A stretch of 64,000 nucleotides of DNA from Bacteriovorax sp. BSW11_IV (GCF_000447755.1 NZ_AUNE01000029.1:23699-87698); one strand, 5' to 3'; positions 1 to 8,577 are shown, counted from the stretch's first letter. The notes: generated by a model from the sequence alone, not told the origin. Numbers and translations: made by a program.

Positions 1-738
1 AAAAAGGCCAGTCCAAACAAAGGCCCTACTAATAATAAGACAACTCGTGTAGCTCCGCAAAAGTCTAAAGCAGGCGGTGCTTCTAAGTCTGTTAGTACGG
101 CGAATAGCCAAAAGGTTGATACAAAATCTCAAGGTGCCGTTGATACTTATAAGTCCATTGATTTCAAATCATCACTTAGTTCACTCATGGCAAAAGGTGG
201 AAGCACAAAAAGCTTTGAGCCAAGTGTTAGAGGGGGAAGTGGAGACTCTTCAGCAAGTTCTACCTTCCAAGGTGGAGAGAGTATGACTGCAGAAACAGCT
301 CAAGTTTCAAACGAAGTTGGGGACTTTAAAGGTGTAGCGACTGGAAAAGTTGATCGCTCTAAAGGGATCTCAGGGATCGTAGACAAAAAGAATATTGCAA
401 CTGCAGGTCTTCCTTATAGAACAGTTGTGCTTGGGTCAATGGACCCAGATATTATCAGAAGACTAATCGAGGCCCATGCGAGTGAGTTTAGATACTGCTA
501 TCAAAAAGAGCTTGAGAAATCACCAAAGTCATTTGATGGTTTGATTAGACTTGATTTTGTTATTGGGGCCTCTGGTCACGTCACTAAAGTTTCGGCCACA
601 GCTGATGATGCAAAGATGCCATCTGAAGTTAGAAGTTGTGTGGCCAATGTTCTTAGGGGGATCAAATTCCCTGAGCCAAGAGGAGGCGGATCGGTATCAG
701 TTAACCAGCCGATGAACTTCTATCCTAGAAATCTATAG
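1..738 (+). CDS. AgmX/PglI C-terminal domain protein (5' end outside window)
   Basis: The reading frame is open from base 1, so the start lies upstream; the visible part is 245 codons. The first ~120 residues are low-complexity, rich in Ser, Lys, Gly and Thr. The last ~100 residues form a compact domain with a Cys-Tyr pair in FRYCYQKELEKSP, a strand ending in GASGHV, a second Cys in VRSCVANVL, and a final FPEP. This is the pattern of the AgmX/PglI C-terminal domain, related in fold to TonB C-termini and common in gliding and predatory deltaproteobacteria. Such proteins usually have an N-terminal membrane anchor or FHA domain, not visible here. The convergent TolQ/TolR genes 0.6 kb away suggest a role with an energised envelope complex (inference). 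The family call is fairly sure, the function is not. Confidence 0.8.
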   Translation, partial: KKASPNKGPTNNKTTRVAPQKSKAGGASKSVSTANSQKVDTKSQGAVDTYKSIDFKSSLSSLMAKGGSTKSFEPSVRGGSGDSSASSTFQGGESMTAETAQVSNEVGDFKGVATGKVDRSKGISGIVDKKNIATAGLPYRTVVLGSMDPDIIRRLIEAHASEFRYCYQKELEKSPKSFDGLIRLDFVIGASGHVTKVSATADDAKMPSEVRSCVANVLRGIKFPEPRGGGSVSVNQPMNFYPRNL

Positions 739-765
739 TGATTGCCACGATTTATTGTCTATATT

Positions 766-789
766 AGGGAGGCCATGCCTCCCTTTTTT
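766..789 (+). terminator. Rho-independent terminator
   Basis: A perfect 8-bp stem (AGGGAGGC / GCCTCCCT) with a CAT loop is followed by six T. It lies 27 bp after the stop of the AgmX-type gene. Confidence 0.85.
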
Positions 790-867
790 ATCATATTTTC
801 AATGGTTTATAGTTTATTGTGAAAACATCTTCATAGAGCAGTTATAATCCTATCAGGAAGGAAAGCT

Positions 868-1305
868 ATGAAGAGATATCTTAGTAAGACAACCATTTCA
901 GTGACATTGCTCGTGCTCTTTAGCATCTTGTGTGTACTTGAGCTTCTTGATGGGTTGATGGATCCGACGGATATCCTAAGTTTCTTTCTTGTTGTGTTGG
1001 CCTATAACCATAAGATTAATACCAGTAAGAGGGATATTCCTGCTCTTGCCGTGAAACCACGCGATCGCTATTTTAGAATAATTGCCAATGCTGTTATTGG
1101 TGGTCTTTTTTTATTAGGGACATTATTTGATATCGTGCCGTTTGATCCATTTTCAATGGGAATCATTAGAGCGAGTGTAATTGTTTGGTCTCTTGCTTTA
1201 CTTTTTTTCAGTATCAAAGAATACAAAGAAGGCAAGAAGTACTCAAAGCTAATTCAAGTAAATCTTGCCCTTGGCGTAATGTTAAGTTCTTTTTTCTTTT
1301 TCTAG
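868..1305 (+). CDS. Small integral membrane protein, unknown function
   Basis: 145 residues with four or five hydrophobic segments (roughly residues 10-27, 35-47, 69-91, 103-118 and 128-145) separated by short basic loops. The C-terminus ends in a run of Phe directly at the stop. An AGGAAGG ribosome site sits 7 bp before the ATG. I recognise no family. It follows a terminator, so it has its own transcription unit, and it runs convergently into the TolR-like gene: the two stop codons share the palindrome CTAG, giving a 4-bp overlap. Any link to the neighbouring ExbB/ExbD complex is speculation. Confidence 0.7.
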   Translation: MKRYLSKTTISVTLLVLFSILCVLELLDGLMDPTDILSFFLVVLAYNHKINTSKRDIPALAVKPRDRYFRIIANAVIGGLFLLGTLFDIVPFDPFSMGIIRASVIVWSLALLFFSIKEYKEGKKYSKLIQVNLALGVMLSSFFFF

Positions 1306-1817
1306 TTCTGCTCTTCACCAAGAACAACAAATTTGTAGCTCTTGAATCCTGCTTCTGCACAGGTAAGCATTAACTTTTTGATGAATGTATATTTAATTGA
1401 TTTATCAATAATTAAATTAACATTCCCTGAGAATTTCTCCGCATTTGGAGTTGTCTTTTCAATAAGCTTAATCTCATTTTTCTTACGAACAAGTTCGTTA
1501 AATAGGGGAATGAGCCTTCTATCTGTATTTGATAGCGCCCCACCATTTGACGAGTTGTCGATAATGAGTTTGTCATCAACCCAAATTTTATCAGGAGCAA
1601 CTTGAACCATAACTCCTGTCGAATTGATATTTGCAGACTCAGACTTTGGAAGCTCAACACCCTTAGGTACATTAAGCACAATTCCTGAGCTGTTATAACT
1701 TCTTAGTAAGAATACTAGAAGAATAACGAGAATATCGAGTAGGGAAGTAATATCAAGATCAAAAACTTTTGACTTCTTTCTTTTCCCGCGATTTCGAATT
1801 GAACGAGCATATCCCAT
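1302..1817 (-). CDS. ExbD/TolR-family protein (first of two)
   Basis: 171 residues with a basic cytoplasmic N-terminus (~residues 1-18), one transmembrane helix at ~20-42 containing the family's conserved Asp (LDITSLLDILVILL), and a periplasmic domain of ~125 residues. In this family the membrane Asp conducts protons with a TolQ/ExbB partner, and the periplasmic domain transmits force. It is the last gene of a TolQ-TolR-TolR operon, 9 bp after the second ExbD gene. The periplasmic part contains extra charged stretches and does not look like standard TolR, so a dedicated motor rather than the housekeeping Tol system is plausible (inference). Confidence 0.85.
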   Translation of the reverse strand: MGYARSIRNRGKRKKSKVFDLDITSLLDILVILLVFLLRSYNSSGIVLNVPKGVELPKSESANINSTGVMVQVAPDKIWVDDKLIIDNSSNGGALSNTDRRLIPLFNELVRKKNEIKLIEKTTPNAEKFSGNVNLIIDKSIKYTFIKKLMLTCAEAGFKSYKFVVLGEEQN

Positions 1818-1826
1818 AGGTATTTC

Positions 1827-2357
1827 CTAGCTTTGAATATTTCCAAAAATAATTTTACCAAACAGAGTTTTGAGTTTTACATCCATGCCCTGTCTGTCTT
1901 TTACATAAATGTCTGGATCAGTATTACGAAGCATTCTGATAGCATCCATGATTTTAATAATGTCTTCATACGATAGATCGACAACTGGTTCTAAGATAGC
2001 AGTATCTTCATCAAGATTGCTTTTCTTAAGCCCAATTAAATAACTCTTTAGACCTTCGAGATCATAATTCCCATCAGCAAGTTTCTGGAATGAACGAACG
2101 TTTCTTCCTGGAACACCTGTGTAGATCGAAATTGATGATTGGTAGATCTTTAAAGTTAGGGCCAGTGGCTTCTTATCTGTTTTTGGTGGTTCTCTATCAG
2201 AAATAATAGGAACATCACTCGGGATTTCGAAAACTTTAATAAAGTTTGCCGACATCAAAAGAAAGAAGATGAAAATAAAAACCGCATCCAAAATCGGAAT
2301 TAGATTTGGTTTTGTAACTTCTTTTCTTTGTGTTCTACGGCTTGGCGTTTGATACAT
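1827..2357 (-). CDS. ExbD/TolR-family protein (second of two)
   Basis: 176 residues. A basic N-terminus (residues 1-17) precedes a transmembrane helix at ~18-38 with the conserved Asp in NLIPILDAVFIF, then a periplasmic domain ending in strands typical of ExbD/TolR. It lies 31 bp after the ExbB/TolQ-like gene and 9 bp before the other ExbD gene. The two ExbD proteins are clearly different sequences, so this is not a recent duplication; each probably fills a distinct position in the stator. In Myxococcus the AglR-AglQ-AglS gliding motor likewise has one TolQ-type and two TolR-type subunits. Confidence 0.87.
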   Translation of the reverse strand: MYQTPSRRTQRKEVTKPNLIPILDAVFIFIFFLLMSANFIKVFEIPSDVPIISDREPPKTDKKPLALTLKIYQSSISIYTGVPGRNVRSFQKLADGNYDLEGLKSYLIGLKKSNLDEDTAILEPVVDLSYEDIIKIMDAIRMLRNTDPDIYVKDRQGMDVKLKTLFGKIIFGNIQS

Positions 2358-2388
2358 GAGATTTCCTTGGAAAAGAGGGGAAGGGAGA

Positions 2389-3048
2389 TTATTCTCCCTT
2401 CTCTTTCTTAGTTCCTAAAAGATCCATTAGCTTTACTGAAAATTCATCAATCTCATTAACGATTTTATCTGATTTACTCTGTAAGAATGTGTGAACCATC
2501 ATAATCGAGATTGCAGCAAGAAGACCTAAAAATGTCGTGTTCATTGCTTTTGAAATACCCGTTGCAAGTAGTTCTGCTTTTTGTGCAGGGTCTGCAGCAG
2601 CAACTGCAGCAAATGACTCAATAAGACCTTGAATCGTTCCAAGGAGTCCAAATAGAGTCGCGATGTTTGCAACAAGTTGAAGATAATTCATTCTAAGTTC
2701 TACTTTTGGAATGACTTCTAGAGCAGTTGCATCGATTGCATTTTGAATTTGCCCTGGGCTTGAAGTACTTCTTTTAAGTCCACTTTTAAGAACTCTAGGA
2801 AGTGCTGCCGCAGATCCTGAACAAACGCGAATCGCACCTTGAATGTCATTTGAAAGAATATAGCGTTGAAGTTCATTCATAAATGAAGCTCCATCTACAT
2901 CAAATTTAAATGATAATTTAATAAATCTTTCGATAGCAATTGCAATCCCAAATCCCCAAACGATTAGGATTACCCACATGAATGCACCACCATTTTGAAT
3001 AAATGAGGCGATTGTATTGACTGAGCCCACTACAGTTGAACCTTCCAT
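2389..3048 (-). CDS. MotA/TolQ/ExbB proton channel family protein
   Basis: 219 residues. A first transmembrane helix at ~18-38 (GGAFMWVILIVWGFGIAIAI), a cytoplasmic region with ExbB-type helices, and two further helices at ~125-150 (LQLVANIATLFGLLGTIQGL) and ~165-190. The GLLGTIQGLI and NTTFLGLLAAI stretches are the hallmark TolQ/ExbB pore helices. It probably forms the proton channel with the two downstream ExbD proteins in the inner membrane. It is the first gene of the operon. An ATGGTTGAACTTCTCC-like complement gives a ribosome site (AGGAG) 9 bp before the start. Confidence 0.9.
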   Translation of the reverse strand: MEGSTVVGSVNTIASFIQNGGAFMWVILIVWGFGIAIAIERFIKLSFKFDVDGASFMNELQRYILSNDIQGAIRVCSGSAAALPRVLKSGLKRSTSSPGQIQNAIDATALEVIPKVELRMNYLQLVANIATLFGLLGTIQGLIESFAAVAAADPAQKAELLATGISKAMNTTFLGLLAAISIMMVHTFLQSKSDKIVNEIDEFSVKLMDLLGTKKEKGE

Positions 3049-3147
3049 GGTTGAACTTCTCCTGTTAGTTATTACAAATACTTTTTTCTATTTTAATAGA
3101 AAATACTGTAAGGGTTTGAATTTTATTAGTGAGGTAATTCTTTCCCT

Positions 3148-4068
3148 TTAGAGAGAGAAAATAATTCCGTCTATATAGGGCTGGAGAAGTTCGTGGTTTA
3201 AAAGAAGTTGGGTTTCATTTGTTTCTTGGCGTTGAATATAGCGTCTGAAGAGATTGTCTTCTCTTTTTTCGATAACAAAAAATGATTTTGTTTTGATCGT
3301 GATATTTTCATTTATTAATTCAACGACAGTTTTAATTTTATTAGTTGAGTTTTCTTGTTGGAACTTTTTAAAAGAGTGTAGCTTTCCTGACAGCATTAGA
3401 ACTTTACTTGAATTATCTTCTTTAAAAATTTCAGTGAGCTTCTTTGCCCAAATAATATCTCTTTCAATTAAGTTTTGAGAAAGATCAGATTGAGTCACAC
3501 TTTTTCTATTGTCGAGAGCAGTGATTTTAAGTCCAAGTTCATTGGCCCTAATGATAAGCTCCATATAAGGAGCACTATTGTAAGACCATTCAGATGAGAG
3601 TGTCGTTTCGAGTTCATCGGCAGTGATTTTTCCTTCCTGAAAATCATTTATTTTTTCTTGTGAAGCTTGATTAAACATTTCAAGCGCAAGATGTGTGAAA
3701 GAAGAGTCTTTTTCGATGATATCAATTGCGATTTTTTTAGGGGAGATATTTGGATGCATTTCTCCGATGATAACAAGATTCGAATCCTCAACTTGTAAGT
3801 TTTTATAATTCATTTTTGACGGTCGTGATTCATTTAATAAGGGTTCTATAAGGCCACAAATTCTTTGCTTAGTCGTAGAATTCTCACAGATATTTTTTTC
3901 GCGTTTGAGAGCATCAAAAGAATAATATGGATTTTCTATTCCACTGATATAGAGGACTTCTCTATTGCGGGGATAGAGGTAGTGGTTGTTATCAGTGGCG
4001 ACGCGATCATTTGGGATCGAGTAGCTTGAAAGAGAAAGAATGAGTGTTACAAGAAATATAAATCTCAT
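3148..4068 (-). CDS. Exported ChaN-like (Tiki superfamily) protein
   Basis: About 306 residues from ATG at 4068 (an in-frame GTG at 4074 would add two residues). The N-terminus MRFIFLVTLILSLSSYS is a signal peptide. From ~residue 100 the sequence shows the ChaN/DUF399 pattern: VIIGEMHPN, then LALEMFNQ, ALDNR and a late LSGKLHS. The Glu and His residues of these motifs are those used by ChaN (haem-binding) and TIKI metallohydrolases. The family role is unclear; ChaN of Campylobacter binds haem pairs and is linked to iron uptake. It stands alone on this strand, 99 bp before the ExbB gene start. The fold is probable, the substrate unknown. Confidence 0.75.
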   Translation of the reverse strand: MRFIFLVTLILSLSSYSIPNDRVATDNNHYLYPRNREVLYISGIENPYYSFDALKREKNICENSTTKQRICGLIEPLLNESRPSKMNYKNLQVEDSNLVIIGEMHPNISPKKIAIDIIEKDSSFTHLALEMFNQASQEKINDFQEGKITADELETTLSSEWSYNSAPYMELIIRANELGLKITALDNRKSVTQSDLSQNLIERDIIWAKKLTEIFKEDNSSKVLMLSGKLHSFKKFQQENSTNKIKTVVELINENITIKTKSFFVIEKREDNLFRRYIQRQETNETQLLLNHELLQPYIDGIIFSL

Positions 4069-4130
4069 GGCCACTCAAGGTAGCATGGTAGAAGATTTCT
4101 CGTTAGGGTAAGTGAAGAATATTCAGCATT

Positions 4131-4162
4131 GTAAAAAAAATGGCCACTTCTGTGGCCATTTA
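4131..4162 (-). terminator. Terminator downstream of gmhA
   Basis: A 9-bp stem (AATGGCCAC / GTGGCCATT) with a TTCT loop. On the minus strand it is followed by a run of T. It ends within the last bases before the gmhA stop. Confidence 0.8.
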
Positions 4163-4173
4163 ACTATCTGATT

Positions 4174-4755
4174 TTAGTAGTTTTCAGGGAAGATTTGGCG
4201 TTCAACACCCTCAATGAATGTGTGAATGATTTTAATGTGCATCTCTTGGATTCTATCAGATACAGTAGCATCGATAACTAGTGGGAAGTCCACCATATCT
4301 TTCAATTTTCCACCGCCCTTACCAAGAAGACCGATCACTTTCATTCCACGTGCTTTAGCTGCTTCAACAGCATTTAAAACGTTAGGTGAATTTCCTGAAG
4401 TTGAAATGGCAAGAAGTGTATCACCATCTTTTCCCCAAGCTTCCACATACTTTGAGAAGATGTAATCAAAACCGTAATCATTAGCAACACAACTAATATG
4501 TGAAGAGTCAGAAATTGCTACGGCAGGAAGTGCTGGACGATCTTTTCTAAAGCGTCCTGTAAGCTCTTCAGCAAAGTGCATGGCATCGCACATTGAACCG
4601 CCATTTCCACAGCTGATTACTTTTCCGCCATTTTTAAAACTAGAAACGAGCGAATTGATTGCACCTTCCATTGTTTTAATGTTTTGTGGATTTGCTAAAA
4701 AAGAATCTAGTGTTGTGCGGGCATTTTGCATGGCCTCTACAATAAAATCTGACAT
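4174..4755 (-). CDS. gmhA: Phosphoheptose isomerase (D-sedoheptulose-7-phosphate isomerase)
   Basis: 193 residues, the normal GmhA length. It converts sedoheptulose 7-phosphate to glycero-manno-heptose 7-phosphate, the first step of the heptose pathway for LPS inner core. The single SIS domain has the phosphate-binding loop SCGNGGSMCDA (~residue 47), then EELTGRF with the catalytic Glu, STSGNS (~120) and the late EMHIKIIHTFIE with the catalytic His. The ribosome site GAGGAAA lies before ATG. No other heptose genes are nearby. trxA is just upstream on the same strand, but a terminator lies between them. The enzyme supports a Gram-negative organism with heptose-containing LPS. Confidence 0.93.
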   Translation of the reverse strand: MSDFIVEAMQNARTTLDSFLANPQNIKTMEGAINSLVSSFKNGGKVISCGNGGSMCDAMHFAEELTGRFRKDRPALPAVAISDSSHISCVANDYGFDYIFSKYVEAWGKDGDTLLAISTSGNSPNVLNAVEAAKARGMKVIGLLGKGGGKLKDMVDFPLVIDATVSDRIQEMHIKIIHTFIEGVERQIFPENY

Positions 4756-4791
4756 AATTTTTTCCTCATATTTTAATTATGAGACTATTAT

Positions 4792-4828
4792 ACAAAAAAA
4801 AAGGGGCCTTTTCAGCCCCTTATTTTTT
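4792..4828 (-). terminator. Terminator of trxA
   Basis: A stem AAGGGGC / GCCCCTT around TGAAAAG (minus-strand reading) is followed by ten T. It sits immediately after the trxA stop. Confidence 0.88.
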
Positions 4829-4829
4829 A

Positions 4830-5153
4830 CTATGCAAGTTCTTCAAGAGATTTTTTGATTTCTTCTTTTGGTTGAACACCAACAAGAGTTTTTGTTGCTT
4901 CTCCATTTTTGAAGAAGATCATTGTAGGAATACCACGGATTCCGTACTGTTGAGCTAGTTCACCGTTTTCATCTACGTTAACTTTAAGAATAGTAGCTTT
5001 ATCGCCAAGTTCTGCGGCCACTTCGTCTAGAATTGGGCCAAGTGTTCTACATGGTCCACACCATTCTGCCCAAAAGTCCACTAGAACAGGCTTATCAGAC
5101 CCTAGAACGTCACTTTGAAAATTTGCTGAATCAGTTTTATTTACATTACTCAT
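4830..5153 (-). CDS. trxA: Thioredoxin
   Basis: 107 residues, one thioredoxin fold. The redox motif is WCGPC (Cys32, Cys35), and the cis-proline loop GIRGIPT (~residue 75) is present. No signal peptide, so it acts in the cytoplasm as a general disulfide reductant (for example for ribonucleotide reductase, peroxiredoxins and methionine sulfoxide reductases). A strong AAGGAG site precedes the ATG. It has its own terminator and forms a single-gene unit, divergent from the RDD-protein gene. Nothing unusual in the sequence. Confidence 0.95.
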   Translation of the reverse strand: MSNVNKTDSANFQSDVLGSDKPVLVDFWAEWCGPCRTLGPILDEVAAELGDKATILKVNVDENGELAQQYGIRGIPTMIFFKNGEATKTLVGVQPKEEIKKSLEELA

Positions 5154-5306
5154 ATATTCTCCTTAAGATTTGTAGCAAGCTTTTGACTTATAATATTATA
5201 TTATAAGAGAGGTGTTGTGAAGCTGAGTTGGAAAAATTAAGTTATTGCATTATTGGCAATATATGCCTAATGTCATAAGTAAATTCAGCAAGATACAATA
5301 GGTGTT

Positions 5307-5804
5307 ATGGAAAGAAAATATTTACTACAAAAGAGCATCAAAGCGGCACGTCTGGCCCGACTTATTGCAAAGTCGATAGACATGTTTATTGTGCTTATTT
5401 TGTCGCTCTTTTTCTATCCCGTAGGTCTTATTTTATCCCTTATTTATTTAACTGTTGCTGACTCTCTACAAAATGGTCAGTCTGTTGGCAAACGCTTTAT
5501 AGGCTTCGCTGTGATCTCTCTAGAAGATGGAAAGCCATGCTCTATGAAGCAATCATTCATTAGAAATTTACCATTATTAGTTCCGTTGTTTTTTGCAATC
5601 ATCCCTTTTTGGGGTTGGGTTATTTCGTTAATCATCGGAGTGCCTCTTATTATTCTAGAAATCTATCTTCTTTACAAACTTGACTCAGGACATCGTCTTG
5701 GCGACGTAATGGCCGATACCACTGTAATTGCAGGGGATGCGGACAAGGAAATGTCTACCAAAAAAATGAAAACGAGCTGGTTTGATGTCACAGAAAAAGC
5801 TTAA
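5307..5804 (+). CDS. RDD family membrane protein
   Basis: 165 residues. The N-terminal AARLARLIAKSIDMFIV matches the start of RDD domains (Arg, Asp, Asp), with transmembrane helices at ~26-53 and ~85-125. QSVGKRFIGFAVI in the middle and HRLGDVMADTTVI at the end are typical of the family. RDD proteins are integral membrane proteins with mostly unknown roles; some have been linked to ion (Na+/H+) transport. It ends 49 bp before polA, whose own AAAGGAG site suggests either coupling or a separate promoter. The specific function is not predictable. Confidence 0.85.
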   Translation: MERKYLLQKSIKAARLARLIAKSIDMFIVLILSLFFYPVGLILSLIYLTVADSLQNGQSVGKRFIGFAVISLEDGKPCSMKQSFIRNLPLLVPLFFAIIPFWGWVISLIIGVPLIILEIYLLYKLDSGHRLGDVMADTTVIAGDADKEMSTKKMKTSWFDVTEKA

Positions 5805-5853
5805 TTAATGGTCTTTGATTTGCTAAATTGGACTCCTACTAAAGGAGCCCAAG

Positions 5854-8577
5854 ATGCCATCACCATCACGCCTGATTATTATCGACGTAAGTAATTTCAT
5901 ATTTCGTGCTTTCTATGCCATTCGCCCATTACATGCACCCGATGGAACGCCTGTAAATGCGGTACATGGAATTCTAAGCATGTTTATGAAAATGTTTTCG
6001 GTATACCGTCCAACACATATTTTGCTTGCTCGTGATACTAAGGGTGGGTCTTTTAGAAATCAAATCTATGATGCTTACAAGGCCAATAGATCAGAACCGC
6101 CTGAAGATTTAATTCCTCAATTTGATCTCATTGCAAAGCTCATAGAAAAAATGGAACTCAAATATGCTATGAATGAAGAGTATGAAGCCGACGATATTAT
6201 TGGTTCAGCTTGTGTTCAGTGGAAAGATAAGTTTGACGAAATACTAATTGCTTCAGGTGATAAAGACTTAATGCAATTTGTAGAGGGAAATACAAAAGTT
6301 CTCGATACAATGAAAGACAAAATTTTTGGACCTGCAGACGTTTTCGAAAAAATGGGCGTGCGTCCAGATCAGATCGTTGATTATTTATCAATTGTTGGGG
6401 ATACATCAGACAACGTACCAGGCATGAAAGGTATTGGCGCCAAAGGAGCAGCTAAGCTCTTAGAAGAATATGGTACTCTAGAAAATTGTATTGCCAATAA
6501 AGATAATCTAAAAGGTAAAAAGCTTATAACTGCTTTTACAGATTATTTAGATCAGGGGCTACTTTCAAAAAAACTAGTACAAATCGTCACGGATGTAGAT
6601 CTTCACCTTCAGCCGGAAGATACTGCTTATAAATTTTATCCAACAGATGACTTAATTTCTTATCTTGAATCTCTAGGCTTTAAGTCAATGCTAGTAAAAC
6701 TAAAAGAAATTAAATATCAAGTTCATCAAGCAGAGAATCAAAAGACTGAATCAACACCTTCTTTTTCAGTTTCTGCTTCTTCATCAGAAGAAGTTGAAGC
6801 AGTGGTCTCTAAGTCAGAATTCATTACGATTTCATCAAAAGAAGAATTTTCAGATATTTTGAATAAAATCTCAAGTCATGAATCAGTGGCCCTGCATACT
6901 GAGTATGATAGTGAAGATAAATTGCAAAGAGAAATTCTTGCTGCAGCTATAACTCTTGATGAAGAAAAGACTTATTATGTTCCTTTCTATAATAATACAT
7001 TTTCAAAAGACGATCTCATCGAACTGTTGACGACTGTTTTTTGTAATGAAAATTTAGAAGTTTTTTCTGAACATTCGAAGTTGGATTATATCTACTCTCT
7101 CGTTTCAAAAATTGAATTTAAAGCAAAGATGTTTGACATTGTTCAAGCGCATTTTATTTTGAATACGGGTGGTAATCACAGCATTGAAAATCTTGCAGGT
7201 GGTATGGGAATTCAACTTCCTTCATTCGATAAAAAGAATCAACACATCTCAGATATTGAAGCTGATCTCGCGAGAGATTTTACTTGTGCAAGAGCGGATG
7301 CCACTTGGCATTTAGCGACTAAATACAAAGCAGAATTAGCTAAAGTAGAGTTGGAAAGTATCTACTATGATATTGATGCAAAGTTAATCTCTGTTCTTGC
7401 AGCTATGGAAACAGAAGGTGTGAGAATTAATGCCGAGTATTTTAAGAAATTTGAAAGCGAACTTTCTACAGAGCTAGAGAGTATTCAGAATAAAATTAAC
7501 AGACATAGTGAAAAAGAAGTAAATCTTAATTCTCCAAAACAAGTTGGAGAGTTTCTCTTTGAAGAACTTGCTCTTCCTGTTGTCAAAAAAACAAAAACAG
7601 GTTTTTCTACAGACTCTGAAGTTCTAGAGGATCTGGCCTCTCGTAATATTTCAGAAGTTCCAGCTCTTATTCTCCAATTTAGAGAGTTAGGAAAAATCTT
7701 ATCAACTTATGTTAAAGCTATCCCTCAACTTGCGAGTGAAGTAGATGGAAAGATTCATACAAGTTTTAATCAGCATGTTGCTCAAACTGGACGTTTGTCT
7801 TCAGTGAATCCGAACTTACAAAATATTCCAATTCGCTCAGAGATGGGAAGAAAGGTGAGAAAAGGATTTATAGCGACTCCTGGAAATCTTCTTCTTTCGG
7901 CCGACTATTCACAAGTTGAGCTTAGACTTCTTGCACATTTTTCTGAAGATCCTGTAATGTTAAAAGCATTCCAGGAAGGGGCCGATATTCACGCTCAAAC
8001 CGCTTCTGAGGTTTTGGGTATCCCTCTTGATAAAGTTACAAGTAATGATAGAGCGAAGGCCAAGGCCGTAAACTTTGGACTAATGTATGGCCAGTCTTCT
8101 TTTGGTTTAGCTAAGGCATTAGGAATTTCTAGAAAAGATGCGAAAGATTTTATTGATGTTTATTTTGAAAGATTTAGCGCAGTAAAAGGATATTTGGATT
8201 CTCTGAAAGAAAAAGCAGAGGCCTATGGTTATACGATTACTTACCATGGAAGAAAAAGATTCTTGCCAGATATTCATTCTCAAAACAGAACAATTAAGGC
8301 CAATGCTGAGAGAATGGCGATCAATTCACCAATTCAAGGAACGGCCGCTGATATTATTAAAATTGCGATGATCAATATTGATCAAAGTATGAAAGATGCA
8401 GGACTAAAGTCTAAAATGCTTCTGCAGGTACACGATGAATTGATTTTTGAAGTAATAGAATCTGAATTAGAGCAAATGAAACAGATCGTTCGTACTGGAA
8501 TGGAAACAGTGGTAGATCTAAAAGTTCCTCTAAGAGTAGATATGGGAATTGGAGTTAATTGGTACGATCTAAAATAG
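5854..8577 (+). CDS. polA: DNA polymerase I, proofreading site apparently degenerate
   Basis: 907 residues, full PolA length. It fills gaps after Okazaki primer removal and in excision repair. Residues 1-~290 are the 5' nuclease (IIDVSNFIFRAFYA, EADDIIGS, ASGDKDLMQ, VGDTSDNVPG). Residues ~310-500 are the 3'-5' exonuclease-like domain. Residues ~500-907 are the polymerase with motif A (SADYSQVELRLL), motif B (RAKAKAVNFGLMYG) and motif C (LLQVHDELIFEV). In the exonuclease domain the residues matching E. coli Asp355, Asn420 and Tyr497 appear to be His348, His407 and Cys478, while those matching Glu357, Asp424 and Asp501 are kept (Glu350, Asp411, Asp482). Proofreading is therefore probably weak or absent (inference from eye alignment). 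AAAGGAG precedes the ATG. It overlaps the convergent FecR gene by 9 bp. Confidence 0.96.
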   Translation: MPSPSRLIIIDVSNFIFRAFYAIRPLHAPDGTPVNAVHGILSMFMKMFSVYRPTHILLARDTKGGSFRNQIYDAYKANRSEPPEDLIPQFDLIAKLIEKMELKYAMNEEYEADDIIGSACVQWKDKFDEILIASGDKDLMQFVEGNTKVLDTMKDKIFGPADVFEKMGVRPDQIVDYLSIVGDTSDNVPGMKGIGAKGAAKLLEEYGTLENCIANKDNLKGKKLITAFTDYLDQGLLSKKLVQIVTDVDLHLQPEDTAYKFYPTDDLISYLESLGFKSMLVKLKEIKYQVHQAENQKTESTPSFSVSASSSEEVEAVVSKSEFITISSKEEFSDILNKISSHESVALHTEYDSEDKLQREILAAAITLDEEKTYYVPFYNNTFSKDDLIELLTTVFCNENLEVFSEHSKLDYIYSLVSKIEFKAKMFDIVQAHFILNTGGNHSIENLAGGMGIQLPSFDKKNQHISDIEADLARDFTCARADATWHLATKYKAELAKVELESIYYDIDAKLISVLAAMETEGVRINAEYFKKFESELSTELESIQNKINRHSEKEVNLNSPKQVGEFLFEELALPVVKKTKTGFSTDSEVLEDLASRNISEVPALILQFRELGKILSTYVKAIPQLASEVDGKIHTSFNQHVAQTGRLSSVNPNLQNIPIRSEMGRKVRKGFIATPGNLLLSADYSQVELRLLAHFSEDPVMLKAFQEGADIHAQTASEVLGIPLDKVTSNDRAKAKAVNFGLMYGQSSFGLAKALGISRKDAKDFIDVYFERFSAVKGYLDSLKEKAEAYGYTITYHGRKRFLPDIHSQNRTIKANAERMAINSPIQGTAADIIKIAMINIDQSMKDAGLKSKMLLQVHDELIFEVIESELEQMKQIVRTGMETVVDLKVPLRVDMGIGVNWYDLK

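Noticed and set aside
3148..4068. ChaN-like protein as a TraB or erythromycin esterase family member
   Set aside because: GEMHPN and LALEMFNQ motifs fit ChaN/Tiki better, although these families are distantly related.
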